From assembly GCA_019633425.1 (NCBI GenBank), contig WSUB01000016.1, positions 186,001-250,000 on the forward strand: DNA of 64,000 nucleotides. The letters run 5' to 3'. How positions within the stretch are numbered: position 1 is the first letter of the stretch; each line of letters begins with the position of its first letter. Positions 34,399-46,742 of this stretch are shown here, piece after piece. This DNA comes from Tulasnella sp. 424. Its lineage: Eukaryota > Basidiomycota > Agaricomycetes > Cantharellales > Tulasnellaceae. Position numbers and translations under genes: made by a program. Under the pieces are notes generated by a model that saw nothing but the letters and a program-made list of their open reading frames with translations, was not told the origin of the DNA and did no database searches.

Positions 34399-34403
34399 TT
34401 TTT
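34399..34403 (+). terminator. RNA polymerase III terminator
   Basis: Run of five T starting three bases after the tRNA discriminator base. Confidence 0.75.
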
Positions 34404-34737
34404 GCAAGTCCCAACAACTGGACCCGAACCGCTTCCCATATAAGATTTATGTTAAAGACCGCGCTGGGCAGGTTCTAGACTGTGGGATTCTAAACGGCGC
34501 TCTTCTTTAAAGTTGCGCTGCCCGGCCCGGGCTGATCGGGCTTACGGAACCAATTCGCTTTAGTTACCGATTCCGTTTTTTTGTCTTTCCCACTTGCCCG
34601 CTCCTGTGGATTTTTGTGTCCTTTGAAACCCGGAGATAGGGTTGGTTGAGTCACGTGCGGGCCCGAGAGCAGTCCACGCGCAAACAATCCGTTTCTCACC
34701 TTTTGATCCCTCCCTGCCCCTCTCCTCACTTCCCCCC

Positions 34738-37700
34738 ATGACAGCTTTGCCCGCATCCCCAGCATCTCTAACAGACGCGGCCCTCGACGAACTTGAAGAG
34801 GATGCAGGCATCTTCTTGTCCAAGGAGGTACATCCTCGAGAAGAATATTATCAACGGAGGATTACTCGTTCACGAACACGCCGTGCGTCGTCCTTCAATA
34901 TTCAAGCGAACCGCAGGGCGCCAAGTGACTGATGCCTGAAAAGTAATAGAAACTCAAACAATATCATCTTCGCATAGTGAACGTCCACGAATTGCGCCTC
35001 TAGATCTCGTCAACGAAACCGGTACGTTTCCAGTTAGCCTGGCTGGCCGAAGCTCATCTCCTTCGTTCGCAGAACTTCCGGTCACCATCAATCCTCAACC
35101 TAAATCGACACAGTTATCATTCCCTACCGATGCAACGGAGGAGGCTCCATCCGCGTCACCCGGAGGGGTTCGTTCAAACCCCGAGGAACAAGGGGCAGAC
35201 GACCAGCTGGCTCGTTCGAGTGAAGACCTTTCGCCTCCTCGTCAGGCTTGTGCTCCCTCCGGAATGGAAGAGCACGTAAAGGCGGACGAACTAACTGAAG
35301 AACCTGTGTCAGAGGCAGCTGGACCTTTGGACATTTTATCCTCGACCGGTGCTCCTCTTGCGGACACTGTGCCTTCGCCACCGACCTCAACATCGCCTCA
35401 TCCACCAACGTTAAACAACGATACTCTCCCATCAATACCGCATCAAACCCCTCAAACTCCGTCTACCGATCTCATTTGCTTTGAATCGTTTCAACTCCCA
35501 TCACCAACACGTGCAACAGGTGCACTTCCTGGGACCGACACACTCACATCCCAAACGACTGATTTCCTTTGCGGATCTCCCGTCACATTACCCCCCCATG
35601 TTCCAAACGACCAGCCAGCATCGACACCGGGTCACCCCATGGAGTATCAAGCCGAAGCCGTGGATAAGCAGCTGCTCTTCACTCCAAGGACAACCGCCTC
35701 GTTCGCGGTGGAAATGCATGTTCCCATAAACCCCGCTTTCCTCATGACCAAGGAGAGGGATAACCCCACCTTGGAAACTGGAGTACTTGACCAGGAGACT
35801 GAAGAACAGGAGGACGAGAAGCGACCTGCCAAAAGGGCCAAAGCAGAGACCCCAGTCAAGAAATCGGCCCTCGCATCCTCTGCAAGAAATCCGAAGCCGA
35901 CTCCAGCCCATGTTCCGCAGCGTGCTCCGCTGTTAGGACAGTCCGCGAATCTCCGTTCACCAGAGAAAGGCAGATTCTTGGCGGGCAGCACATCGCACAG
36001 GCCAATTGCTCCGAAGACCCCAACCCGTCCATTTAATTCATCCATGAAGGCTCGTCCAACGCCAGCACGACACATATTTTCGACTCCCCAACGACCCACC
36101 GCTACCCCCCAGCGACCAGCCACAACCTCTAAAACCGGACCAGTCCTTCCGCCCGCGGTATCCACTGACGCTCCTACCGCGCCGAAGCTCCCCTCCGACT
36201 TCCGGTTTGTCTTCCAACCGAATATGGCAATGCCCCGGTCTCCAGAGGCTCAAAGTACCTCCAACTCACAGACGTCAGGCGCCGAAGTTAAACCGGTCCT
36301 TCTTAACAATTTCAAGTTTGTTCGGGAGCCAGCCTCACCATCGGGCAAACCATCATTATCCTCCCCAGCCAAGCCATCGACAACTAAATCCCTTGGATCG
36401 AGCGTGTCCAGAAAGGATCCTACCACCGGGGCAACTAGAGCTTCACCTATCAAGTTCAATATGGCCCTGTTAAGCCCAAAGAAAGCAGCAATTATGCCAG
36501 AGTCCTCGCCTGGTAAGGCCGAGCACTCGGTTTATGGCTCTCCTGTCCGTTTCGTACGGCCAGTAGCTCCGCGACCGAATCCCTCGTCAACTCTTCAATC
36601 ATCCACCGCATCTACTTCAGGACCGTTCAAGGGAAAGGCCGCTGCCAAGGCCGCTCTCCCTGCTGCACCTGAAATTCCGACCAGTCCCTTGAAGCCTGTG
36701 AATGGCCGGTCAACAGTAATCCCAAAGTCGACCAATCAATCTTCCAGTCTGGTTAAACCAACTGCTTTGCCCAAACCCAAGGGATTCAAGTTTTCGAAGT
36801 TACCCAAACCAGCTGGCATTCCCGTACCTCAATACGCGCGAACTACGACTGTAAACATGGTACACGTTCCCCGTGTGGATCTTGGAGGTACTCCAACTCA
36901 GGTAAACTTGGTTTTTCGCTCTTCAAGCTACGAAATCCCATTCTAACCTCTACGCCCGTAGACTCATCCCCGAACCGAAACTCTCCCTGCGCCTCTACCA
37001 CCGATGGTGCCAGCGGCGGCCCCTCCACCGCGAAAGAAGATATTCCGCCCAGTTGTTCCGGGCACTCTGACTGGGTGGGAGGGCAAACCGGCTACTATGA
37101 TCGAGACACAGGATAAATCCCCTGCTCCGGAATCTCCCAAGCCGCCTAGTGACTCGTCCCCAGAAATCACCTCTTCCGAAGGCGATGCGTCGACCGTTAG
37201 GAAGTCCTCCCGCCGAAAAGTCTCTGGTACTAGAACACCATCTCCTGAAACTGCCAACGGACCCTCCAAGCCGGAAGCGGACGAGCAATCTTCCCCGCGC
37301 CGCAGCCGCCGGATTTCAAAGGAGAAGGAGAACACAACTGCTCAAGAACAGCCTATCCAAGCGGCACCAGTGTCAAGACCCTCGGCTGCACCTAGAGGCC
37401 GGGCCGCTGCCACTCCGAAGGCGCCTCCGGCAGGAGTCACTGGTTTCCAAATGTCGGATAAGGAACTGAAGAGCTTGACGATGAAGAACACAGTTCGGAA
37501 CCAGACTTACTTTGTCGAGATCGATCTTCAAGTCATCCGCAAAGAGTGTCCTCGTCCTCCCTCACCCAGCACGAGGGTTCGGGCCGCAATTGGTATCGAG
37601 GAAAAGGAGGCTGAAGCAAAGAAGCGAGGGCGAGCAGAGAGAGCCAAAAGGCGGGGCCTTTTAGAAGATGAGATGGATAGGGAAGAGGATGAAAGCCCGT

Positions 37701-38306
37701 TAAAGCACCCCCGAGCCCCTGGGGATGACGAGGAGTACGAAACGCCTAAACGAAGGAGGTTAGACGGGGAAGGAGGTTTCGTCGCTGGGAACCCAGATCC
37801 GGAGCAGCGATTTGCCGCGCTTCAACTTCAACCCCAAGGAAAACAGAAACCACGCTCTAGAGGTGGTTCCTCAGATCCAGACGCCGCTATCCCTTCGAAA
37901 TCTGATCCTATGGATCGCTTCGTCAAACCCAACTCAAAGGGTCGCTTTGTCAGATGGAACAAAAAACTGGCGTTCCATTGCGAACCTGGGGAGCAGCCGA
38001 AACTACCCAGCACTCCTGGAAAAGGTATCCTGGCTAGAGACGCCGCGGTAAGTGGTTTACTTCTTAATTGTTCGTAAAGGTTCTTAATTTATAATTGGCT
38101 TGTAGGCCGCCAAACTGGATAAGGTTGGCAACGTTCCAGAAGCGGGCACCCTGCCTCCTGAAGTCAGGAAAAATGTCGTGGTGGTGTTCAAGTATGTTTA
38201 TGCGGATGATCCACCCGAACATCAGGAGGATGTGGAAATGGAGGAGGAGGAGGAAGATGAATATCCTTCTCCCCCAAAGAAGGGGAAGCGGAAGCGACTA
38301 GCATGA
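34738..38306 (+). CDS. Large disordered basic protein, probably nuclear; family not recognised
   Basis: Exons 34738..34882, 34950..36901, 36962..38047 and 38106..38306; phases close, 1127 aa. I do not recognise the family. The protein is Ser/Pro/Thr/Lys-rich with basic clusters resembling nuclear localisation signals (KRPAKRAKAET, PKRRRLDG, KKGKRKRLA at the C-terminus). It has many S/T-P sites and recurring short motifs of a hydrophobic residue then K/R-F within Ser/Pro surroundings: DFRFVFQ, NFKFVREP, PIKFNMA, PVRFVRP, GFKFSKL, GRFVRW. A more ordered block near the end includes VTGFQMSDKELKSLTMKNTV and RKNVVVVFKYVYADDP. A 51-nt in-frame stretch at 35023-35073 has good splice sites (GTACGT ... 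CGCAG) and may be an optional intron. Confidence 0.75.
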
Positions 38307-38555
38307 ACAGCACACGACGACAAGGACCATAATTTTAGCGCTTTACCTATATTCGCTTTCTTCGCTATCTCAGTTTGATTTGTAGCATGTAGCTTTCGCA
38401 CTTTTACATTCTGCGCTTTGGTGTCAATATAATCCTATGGTAAGCTGTACTTTCGTATAGGCTCCTGTGCGCAAGGGCTGTACCACAGCGGGAAATGGTT
38501 GTTGCCATTCGAAGTAACAAAAAAGTATAACAACGGTGGCACGAATGGGTAAAGA

Positions 38556-39407
38556 TCAAGAACCAAGAGCACGGATCTTCTTGACCATGGCAACCTTGCT
38601 GCGCACCTGGAGGGGAAAAAAGAAGGGAGAATCAGAATTATTGGAACCGGCCTGGCATAATGATTCACTGCATACCAGCTGCCCAAACTTGCGTCGATGC
38701 GTCTGGCTAACGATCCTGCGCCTTTTGACACCCTTCTTCTCGTGTCGCTCTTGTCCGCGAATGGTACGTCGGACATTATTATCGCGAAGAATGCCGTTGA
38801 GCTCCCGATACGCATACGCAAAATTTTGACCGTTGACAGCAACACTGCGGCCAGTGTATGGAGTTGGGGGTGGCGAAGATGCCAGGCGCGTAAGCACCGT
38901 CTTGGATCCGTACTCCCATAGTTGCTTCGCAGATTGCTCGTTTTTGGCCTGTAGCGATTGGCTAAAACTAGCGAGCATTGACACGGCCAATTGTTCAACG
39001 TCGCGAAGAGTTCCGGGAGTGTTACGATCCGATAGTTGCAAACGTTGATCAAGTTGGGCAGGAGGAGCAGAGGATATATCGGAAGGGGTTGCAGCGGGTC
39101 GTTTTGATTTTGAGCGGGACGGTTTCGTTGTGTTGTTCAAGCGAACCGATGGTGAACGAACAGAAGACTAAAATCAACATCAAGTCGAAATGAGAGCCGG
39201 AAATCACTTTACTGACGTATCGATTCTTCGTACTGTTTCGTTTAATGGGTCTTCCGCCCATCTGGTCGCAAGCCCACGGGTAGCGCGAGGTGCGCGCAAA
39301 ACGGCGCCATAGGACGGAGAAGAAAGAGATGATAACGCCCTGGCAACGGTGCTAGCGTGCACAAGTCTCGGGGGATATAAGAACGAGAACTTAGTGAGCG
39401 CGTTCAT
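38556..39407 (-). CDS. MRP21: Mitochondrial small-subunit ribosomal protein bS21m
   Basis: Exons 39407..39213, 39167..38676 and 38606..38556; phases close, 245 aa. The N-terminus is a classic mitochondrial leader (MNALTKFSFLYPPRLVHAST ... ATRGLATRWAEDP). The C-terminal third is an S21 domain: TPYTGRSVAV, AYRELNGILRDNNVRRTIR, ERHEKKGVKRRRI, HRRKFGQLVRSKVAMVKKIR. Fungal mitochondrial bS21 proteins have this long N-terminal extension before the S21 domain. Intron 1 is short (45 nt). It is divergent from the RWD gene. Confidence 0.87.
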
Positions 39408-39539
39408 CGGGAAGGGGAGGGGGAGAGGGATGGAGGCGAACTTTTCGCAACAGCTGGGACCCGTGAGAGTACGCCACCGTTAGTCAGACACGAGACCCCT
39501 AGAAGATCACGGATACCCTTAACCTACCGCACTTCGACA
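39408..39539. promoter_or_regulatory. Divergent promoter region, bS21m / RWDD1-like
   Basis: Only 132 bp separate the divergent start codons. Confidence 0.45.
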
Positions 39540-40636
39540 ATGAGCCGACAAGAGACACTAGCTGAAGAGTTTGAGGTTAGATGAATCTTAATTTTATCTG
39601 CTGCCGGTGGACTTTCTCAACGTGCGTTTGATTAGGTCTTAGAATCCATCTACCCTGAAGAACTAGAAAGTATGCGATTTCTCGAGGAGTCCTATGGAAG
39701 AGAACACTATCGTCTTACGACTGCAGGTATTTATAGAGCTAGAAGATGATGTCATTCAGATATCTGTAGCGCCTGAGGAGCAAGTGCCTGATGAGGAACG
39801 TACGTACCGGGCCTCTGACTCACGAACGTCACTCCATTCACCGCGTTCCGCTTAAGTCAGGCTTCTGTTAAGAGTCGAATACCCAGCCGAATACCCAGAT
39901 GTTATACCGAACCTCTCAATAGACGCAACCGAGGGAGAAATGAGCGCCGAAGAAGAGGAGACTTTGATGACGAAAATCAAGGCATCGGTTCGGGAATTAT
40001 CCTCCTTGGGGTTTCGGCTGTTTTCAGTGACATCTTCTTTTGATAATCAGGCCGAAGAGTCGCTTGGGATGGCCCAAACCTTTTCTGTGGTAACAACTCT
40101 AATCGAATGCATGGCCGAAGTTGTCGAAAACCGGATAAAACAAAAGCAAGCAGTGAAGGCCAAGAAAGAGGCTGATGAAGAAGAAGTCAGTACACCATTC
40201 ATGCCGAATCTCTAATTTAGCTCACGCTGCTACGTCGTGCACGACAGGCGGAAAGACGGCGCGTTCAGGGAACTCAAGTAACCCAGGAATCCTTTAATGC
40301 CTGGCGACTCAAATTCAACAAAGAACGGCAAGCAAAGAAGAAAACTCAAGACGAAGAGAAGATGCGAGAAATGAGTAACAAGGAGAAAGAAGAGTTTAAG
40401 AAGTATGCGAGTCGGTTGACTGGTGAGCTAGTGACTGAGGACATGCGTGCCATGCATGACTGATGCTCATTGGTTCTACAGGTCGTCAGCTCTTCGAACG
40501 TAACAGGGATCTGGCAACTGCAGACGATACACTCGTCGAAGAAGGCGCCGAGTCCGTCGATGTTTCCAAATTTAACCGAGAGGAGGCTGCACTGGAAGAG
40601 GAAGAAGAAAGGCTGCATTTCAGTGACAGCGATTAA
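39540..40636 (+). CDS. RWD-domain protein, RWDD1/Gir2-like (DRG-family regulator)
   Basis: Six exons: 39540..39575, 39636..39669, 39737..39799, 39857..40185, 40248..40422 and 40482..40636; phases close, 263 aa. It starts ETLAEEFEVLESIYPEEL, the RWD signature (YPEEL), then LLRVEYPAEYPDVIPNLSI, and the helix EESLGMAQTFSVVTTLIE. The C-terminal half is charged and matches RWDD1/Gir2: VTQESFNAWRLKFNKERQ, YASRLTGRQLFERNRDLA, ending in an acidic tail. Gir2 binds the GTPase Rbg2 and the Gcn1 ribosome-associated factor (known of the family). The third splice site (39736/39737) is the least certain. Confidence 0.86.
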
Positions 40637-40723
40637 GAGCGATTCCTCCCCCAAAAAACATTCTCGATCTCGCTATCTAGTAATGAATGTCCATGAACAA
40701 AGTCTAGAAGCTCTATTGCACCA

Positions 40724-42087
40724 TTAAAGACCATACATCCTCTGCGCGTTCTCCGCCCCGATTCTCAGAATATCCTCTGCTGACCACGACGCTGCTCCAC
40801 CTGCCGCTTCTGTGGCCGCCTCGGCAACAAAGTGTGCAGTCCATGGGATCATTCCTGAATGAGAGAAAGGCAATCTTGCACCGGGTTTGAGGCCCAAGGA
40901 CTGGACGGAAAGATTTCCCGGAACCATATACGGCGCATCGGTTTCCAAGAGGATGCGTAAAGGAGATGGCGCGGAAGTGAGAGAGGCGCCGGACGAAATC
41001 GCGGATAAGATCATGTCGGATATGACCTGGCGAGTGTTGAGGTTCGTTGCGAACGTCACGACACCTGTTGGAACGGCTGGCGTGGTCAGGAGGAAAGAAT
41101 CGTGTTATGAGGAAGAGGTACTCGCCCGTTATGCCGATATACAAGTTCGGGAAATGCTCGAGCAGGGCTTTCGCTAAGTCGGGTGTGTCAGTGAAACAGT
41201 GTATATGAATCTATAAGGGTCGAAAGGTCAATTTGATCACCCTCATGGTAACCATTGTTGAAGTCGTCTAGCGTACCCGATGGTCCTTTGGTACGTTCTC
41301 CTTGAGTATTTGGAGAATATCGTCATCGGCTTCTCGCGTATGTATTGTTAATGGTTTGTTCAGTCCGACCGCTACTGCCAGTTGTTTTTTGAGGGCTTCT
41401 CTTTGGATCTCACGAGGGGAATTGTCATAATGATAGTCGAGTCCCATCTCCCCCATGCCAACACAGCGTGGGTGGCTTGCTGCCTCGATTCTATTAAGAC
41501 AGTTATCAGGTTCTGGTGTCTAGCTTAGACTATTGGCACCTGACTCACATATCTTTCTCTACGTCGTCGTTGTAGTGCCTCGCTTCATGGGGATGTACAC
41601 CTATCACGAAATGATACTGCACTCCACCCCAGTCGGTTGCTCTTTGCTCCTCGGTAAGTGCTGAATCAGCAACTTCCCTCCATTGTTTCATTACCGGAGC
41701 TTCGCAATAGACGTCTACGAGGTCGGTCACGAAACCAGAGTTCGATACTCTTGCGGCAGGTCGGAAGTAGCCACGAACGAAGTCATGAATGGTGAGGAAT
41801 TGCCCATCGGGATATTTCGATCGGTAGGCGCCAAATGTTGAGACAAGGTGGGTATGGGTGTCTATGACTGGGTGTGGTGGGACGCCCTCGGAGCCGATGG
41901 AGTCAGGACCAGCTGGGATGCTGCTCAGGTGTGGACAGCCGTTCTCCAAAAGCATTGCCGACTCTGGAACCGGGATTTTCTTCTTTCCCATTTTCTTGAA
42001 TGGTCGAGAGTAAGCGGTACTTAGAAATCTTTGGGAGCGCAAGAGATTGAAGGTTGAGGTCCCTCTGCCGAAAACAAGTGTAGGCAT
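40724..42087 (-). CDS. TatD-family metal-dependent hydrolase
   Basis: Exons 42087..41549, 41490..41277, 41210..41126 and 41064..40724; phases close, 392 aa. Metal-binding motifs are in order: PVIDTHTHL, YHFVIGVHPHE, GMGEMGLDYHYD, IHTREAD, IHIHCFTDTP, LLETDAPYM. The N-terminus (TLVFGRGTSTFNLLRSQRFL) could be a mitochondrial leader. An internal Met starts MGKKKIPVPES, so dual starts are possible. TatD enzymes are 3'-5' exonucleases or related hydrolases. The third intron (41125..41065) needs a GC donor (G/GCGAGT). Confidence 0.88.
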
Positions 42088-42535
42088 GGGAGCGCCAAAC
42101 CTGTAAGAATCGTACCTGAGGATGCAAACTTGCTATGTAGCTGCGAAACCTCGGTGAAAATGCTTGTGTTACGTTAGTCAAGTGATCGGCAGGACCTGGT
42201 GGTAGGCAGCAGTTGTTGAGAGGACCGGTGGTGACCGGTGGTGACAAATGTGGGAATCCAAGTGACAGGAGCGAAAGTCGCCGTATACGTGATTTCAATT
42301 GACGGCTCTTCGAAGGTACAAGTGAAAGAAAGAAGAATCAAGGCTCGATATAGAACAGATGAAATCGATAACAGTAGTGAATATCACTTCCATATAAAGA
42401 GATTGGTTCAGGCTGGCGGGGAAGTCAGTTGTCCACAGTGACGATAGAGAGGGTAACCGCGAAGCTGGGGTTGCCCTCTCCTTCCCTCCCCCCTTCGATT
42501 CGCCCACACCTAGTCCTCTGAAGTGAAAACCACTA
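42088..42535. other. Intergenic between divergent TatD and coiled-coil genes
   Basis: Promoter regions of both genes; the imperfect duplicate gaccggtggtgaccggtggtg lies at about 42223-42243. No gene seen. Confidence 0.5.
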
Positions 42536-43775
42536 ATGTCCTCCCGTATCCAAAATTATATCGCTACTTCTCTCGACATTACTCAAGCTTCCCCGCTCGA
42601 TGTTAGTAGGATCGACGCCCTTCAAGCACTAAACCATATCTACGAGCCGTAAGTGTTCGCCCTGTTCAGCGCCGTTCATTCAAGGCTCGTGCACTGAAGC
42701 TCGCTATAACCCAACGTGGAAACAAAGCAAAGTAATTGTATGGTGGCAGCCCAAGGCTGACCACAAGATCCATTACCTTGCTGTCTTTGAGACGGCAGAC
42801 GCCGCCAAGGCTGCACTGGACAAAAAGCACGACGATTGGGCAGCCGCTCCACTCAGTGCTGCAGGCAAGAGAGCTCTCGGGGCATCACTCGAAAAGACCA
42901 TCAAGCTCTACCCAAACACGTTTCGTCGTTCCAGGTCACGCAAAACCGCCAGCGGTCAACCCCTCGACGTTGCGCGTAAGTGGTGAAAGGGGGACCTCCC
43001 GGCAATTCTTTCTTCCAGAACATGAACCTAACCCCGAAAAGCAGCCCCCCAGACGTACCAAGCGACATCAACGACCGAGTTTGATTTACCATCGCTCGCT
43101 CCCACTCCAATGCTGCCATCCCAACTTCCTCCAGTGCCTGCGACGTTCCCTGCGCCCCAAATCGCCCCTCCCTCGGTGGCCGCTGCGACCGCCACTCCCA
43201 ACACGATCAACGCTGTTGCAGACCAAGCAAATGCAGTCGACAAAGCTATCAGGGCTCTCATATCTCAGAAGGACTTGGTTCTCCAACAGAGAAACGAGCT
43301 TCTGGTGCGAACTCGAGAGCTGGAACAAGCACTAACCTCCACCCAAGAAGAGGTCGATGGCCTGAAAGGGAGACTTGCTCACCAAGAGAAGGAGAACGAA
43401 AGGCTCAAAACAATTATTGCGTCCCGGCCACCTCGGCCAGTAACGCGCGACGTTGCCGTTGACGCCTCGCGTCAAGATAGTGAAGTGATCCCGTCGTCGG
43501 TCGTCAAAGAGCTGAAAGGACTCTGCCTTGCCCTCGCGCAGAAGGATATGTTTCTTGCAGAAAAGGAGAAAGCTCTGCAGGAGATGTCTCGTTCACTGGA
43601 GGAGGAGGTTACCAAGCGAAAAATAGCGGAGGGTGAGCGTGACGACTTGATTGCGAAAAGAGATCATGAACGCGCTCGGATCCCGGCCGTCATTGATCTC
43701 TTCGCAGAACTAGAAAAGATTGCATACGAGTCTCTCAAGAGAGAGAACAAAGACAAAGGCAACGAGGTTCGTTAA
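42536..43775 (+). CDS. Coiled-coil protein of unknown function
   Basis: Exons 42536..42648, 42728..42975 and 43045..43775; phases close, 363 aa. The acceptor of exon 2 (42727) was chosen because it is the only AG restoring the frame. The acceptor of exon 3 may alternatively be 43041. I do not recognise the N-terminal part (KVIVWWQPKADHKIHYLAVF, then DAAKAALDKKHDDW). The C-terminal half is a strong heptad-like coiled coil (LVLQQRNELLVRTRELEQAL, LVKELKGLC region, EKEKALQEMSRSLEEEV). It is probably a structural or adaptor protein; no function assigned. Confidence 0.68.
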
Positions 43776-43969
43776 ACGGATCAACGATCTTTGAATACGT
43801 TCCTTTCTTGGTCGCCGAAGGGCTTCAGATTGCGCTATCACTGTGGGGAGTGTTACACATGTTCATAACTTGTACTATTACACTATTGTTCCATGCGAAT
43901 GTAAAGCACAAAGTTCCAAGTTCGGGATACAGCAATTATAAGGATAAAGTTCCCTATCCAGGGGCCGCG

Positions 43970-45965
43970 TTAGGAGTTTGAAGAGCATTCCACATACGGA
44001 GATGCCATGTTCTGGGGACCAGGTGTATCCGAAGCTCGGAGGCGAGAATATGGTGGGATTTCAACTGAGAACGACGAAAAGGGGGCGAGGGAGGGGGGTG
44101 TCCGATTGACGATGGAATTTATGTCCATTTTTGAGAGGGAGGATGCTTTCGGTGGCGGAATGTTCGGCTCGTCCGCATCATCCGATAATTCAGATAAAGA
44201 ACTAGATGGAGGTCGGTCCGGGGTTGCCACGTTTTGTGAATAGGGATGTCCAATTGACACCTGAGTTTTGGCGGATAGAGAGTGAGGCGGGACGGCGACG
44301 TCCACCTGTGGGGGCGGTTTCAATTTCTTCCTCACAGGTGTTACATCGGGAGTTGTGTCATCCGCTTTGCCTTTGCGTTTCTTTGGGGTCGCAGGACGTG
44401 AATGAGGACCAGAGGGCTGCGGGGTTGAAGGGGCGGAGAGGTTCCGCTCTAACTTCCTAGCTGCTTGGACCGCCCTCTGGTCTGCTCGCACCTTCGCTAT
44501 CTGGTCTCGCTGTTCCAAAACGTCCGCGACTGATTGGGCAAAGGTTTGAACATCGCCTTGAAGCCAGAGGTCAAAGACGCTTTCCCATTCCCGTGCTGGA
44601 ACTGGGAACTCCAAATTGATAAAGATGGTGTGAATTGGGGATGTAGATGAGGATTCGCTTGGTTCGTTGGCGTCCCGGATTGCTTTCGCGAACTGGCGGA
44701 CAATGCTCTTCGTGCCGGGAACTTTTAGGGATGTACCAGCTACGATGAGCAGGTCGGGCTTGCGGCGCGACTTTGACGATGATGCCGGTTCCTTCGCCTT
44801 GCCCTTTCGCGATGAGTCGTCTGCGTTGCTGATCCAGGAAGGACCTTGGATACCAAGTAGATCTCTCCGAACGCATTCTCCGACAATCTCTCCTTCCCGA
44901 TGTACTTCGCCATACAGCACAACCGATGGTCGGAGGTTTCCAACTCCCCTTTCCCGCTTTCCAACTAAGCGCCGGGTCGACTCCAGGTCTTCACAGCTAG
45001 CGCAGACGATGGTTTCGCCCGCTGACAGTCGTTGGACAAAAGGAGCTAGTGGCGTCGTGTGGGAGCATCGCGGACAGTACATTGTCTTCACGTGGCCATG
45101 CAGCGGGATGCACCGAGGAGCGACCGGCGTGGAAGCTGCGCCGCGAGATGTCGAAGGTTCGGACCCAGAGGGTGGGGTCGAGACATCCGAATCGAGCATC
45201 GCCGGAGATGCAACCGCTGAGGCGGGCATAACAGATGGGCTCCGAGATAGGCTATGACTGACAGGTGGTGTGAGGAGGCCGGCGTTTCCAGGGCTTGGTG
45301 ATGCCTTGGCCTTGACCCTCTCCTTCACAGGGGAACGAGTCCGGCGTTCGTTCCAAGCCGGAATTCCGTATGTGAGTCCGGCATCTTCCTCAAGACAGTC
45401 GATGTTCTGCGTATAAACCCGAATGAGCTTCCCCCTTTCGTCCAAAGACTTCAATAGTCGGTGGAAAGGGGTGGGCTCAGAAGTCGATGCTTGTTGGGCG
45501 AGGTTTCCTATCATGGTGTTGAACTGGCTCGTTGTCGCGGTAGACTATGTACGGAGGGCGTCGGAGAAGCTCGATATTCAATTAATCGAGGGGCTCTTAC
45601 TTTGAACACGCTTGCATTGAAGAGATCCTTGCCTGACGACAGTTTGGGGTTCTCTCGCTTCAGAGTTTGGAAAATGCCATCAGGAGACCTGAAGTCCGGT
45701 ATACCAGCCCCAACGGAAATGCCAGCGCCTGGGTACGTGAGCGAAAGGGAGATTCAGTCAAAGAGAACGGCGATTCGCGGGGACGTATTGGGGGAAAGGC
45801 GATGACATGCGTACCGCAAACAACAACGACACGCTTGGCCTTGGCCACAGCTAACAAAGCTCTTTTAAGAGTTTCATTTGAGTCTTGTATTGATGGAACA
45901 GAGGTTGAGGTACTCGGAGACGATGCCGGATCGGCCGATATTGGCACTCTGGTGGTACGGCGCAT
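43970..45965 (-). CDS. Sirtuin NAD-dependent deacetylase, Hst3/Hst4-like
   Basis: Exons 45965..45815, 45728..45601 and 45544..43970; phases close, 617 aa. The sirtuin core runs over residues 45-330: VVVVCGAGISVGAGIPDFRS, LIRVYTQNIDCLEEDAGL, catalytic IPLHGHVKTMYC, zinc cysteines MYCPRC and VCASCED, LRPSVVLYGEVH, DLLIVAGTSLKVPGT and a C-terminal FINLEFP. A long insertion rich in Ser/Pro lies between TQNID and the catalytic His, and a long basic Ser/Pro tail follows the core. GIPDFRSPDGIFQTLK and large insertions fit Hst3/Hst4 (class I, histone H3 K56 deacetylation) better than Sir2 or Sir5, but the subclass is inferred. Confidence 0.88.
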
Positions 45966-46212
45966 GCCAGCGCCTTCAGAGGGTGCTGGCGGGAGGCTTG
46001 CCTGAGCTAAGAATTTGGTTGTATTATCGGCCTAAAATCGGTTTCAGGAGGGAGGGCAACGAGCGGTGGCGAGAGAACTGTCGATTGTTATAGGAAATGT
46101 CGTTGCAGGATGGAAAAGGTGAGAGAGGCGGGCATCGTTCCTATGTGGACCAAGCTACTTTGTTCAAGATTTGTAATCAGTTTCTACTCTACCCAGTAAA
46201 CCACCACCCACC
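45966..46212. promoter_or_regulatory. Divergent promoter region, sirtuin / SEM1
   Basis: A 247-bp gap separates the divergent start codons; no TATA box is obvious. Confidence 0.45.
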
Positions 46213-46675
46213 ATGGCAGACTCATCAAAGCCCAAAGACCAAACTCCTGCAGCTGATGCTCCAGCAGATCAGAGCAAAATCCCTCAGCTTGGTGCTTTGG
46301 AAGAGGACGATGAGTTCGAAGAATTCCCTGCTGCTGGTAAGGACTCGCGTTTTCTTGGGGGATGACGCGTCCGAGCTAACCCTTCGAACCCTCTCCAAGA
46401 CTGGGATAACTCCGAGACGACTTTGGCAAACTTGACGAAAAACTCAGCGTCAAGTGACGCATCAAAGCCCACCTCTGTTGATCAACTTTGGGAAGACAAT
46501 TGGGACGACGATGACGTTGAAGATGACTTCAGCAAACAACTAAGGTGCGCGTTTCCTGGAATGGTAACGAAGAGTTCGGCTATTAACATGATATATTATC
46601 TCTAGAGAGGAACTGGCAAAGACAACGGGCGGTGCAACGTCGGCGCCTCAGCAGCAGGACACTGTCATGTCGTAG
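46213..46675 (+). CDS. SEM1: Sem1/DSS1 proteasome-lid and TREX-2 subunit
   Basis: Exons 46213..46336, 46400..46544 and 46606..46675; phases close, 112 aa. The protein is acidic with the two hallmark blocks LEEDDEFEEFPA and DQLWEDNWDDDDVEDDFSKQ, followed by LREEL. The spacing and the Trp-rich acidic pair are diagnostic of Sem1/DSS1, a small disordered subunit of the proteasome lid, TREX-2 and BRCA2-type complexes. It is longer than the yeast protein mainly because of the Ala/Pro/Gln-rich ends. Confidence 0.93.
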
Positions 46676-46742
46676 TCCTTCTCCCTCTAGGGATTGCCGT
46701 GACACAGTTCCGATAATACAGTAACCTCTGCTCGAATGTCTA

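Larger units (their letters stand above)
34199..34737. other. Intergenic containing a tRNA gene
   Basis: Apart from the tRNA at 34309-34396 and its T-run, nothing is recognised. The right part is the 5' flank of the large gene at 34738. Confidence 0.5.

Noticed and set aside
35647..36165. Long antisense frame within the 1127-aa gene
   Set aside because: Shadow of a Pro/Ser/Thr-rich coding strand; no motif, no splice support.
44667..45257. A 196-codon plus-strand frame over the sirtuin gene
   Set aside because: Antisense to well-conserved sirtuin exons with NAD and zinc motifs, so it is a shadow.
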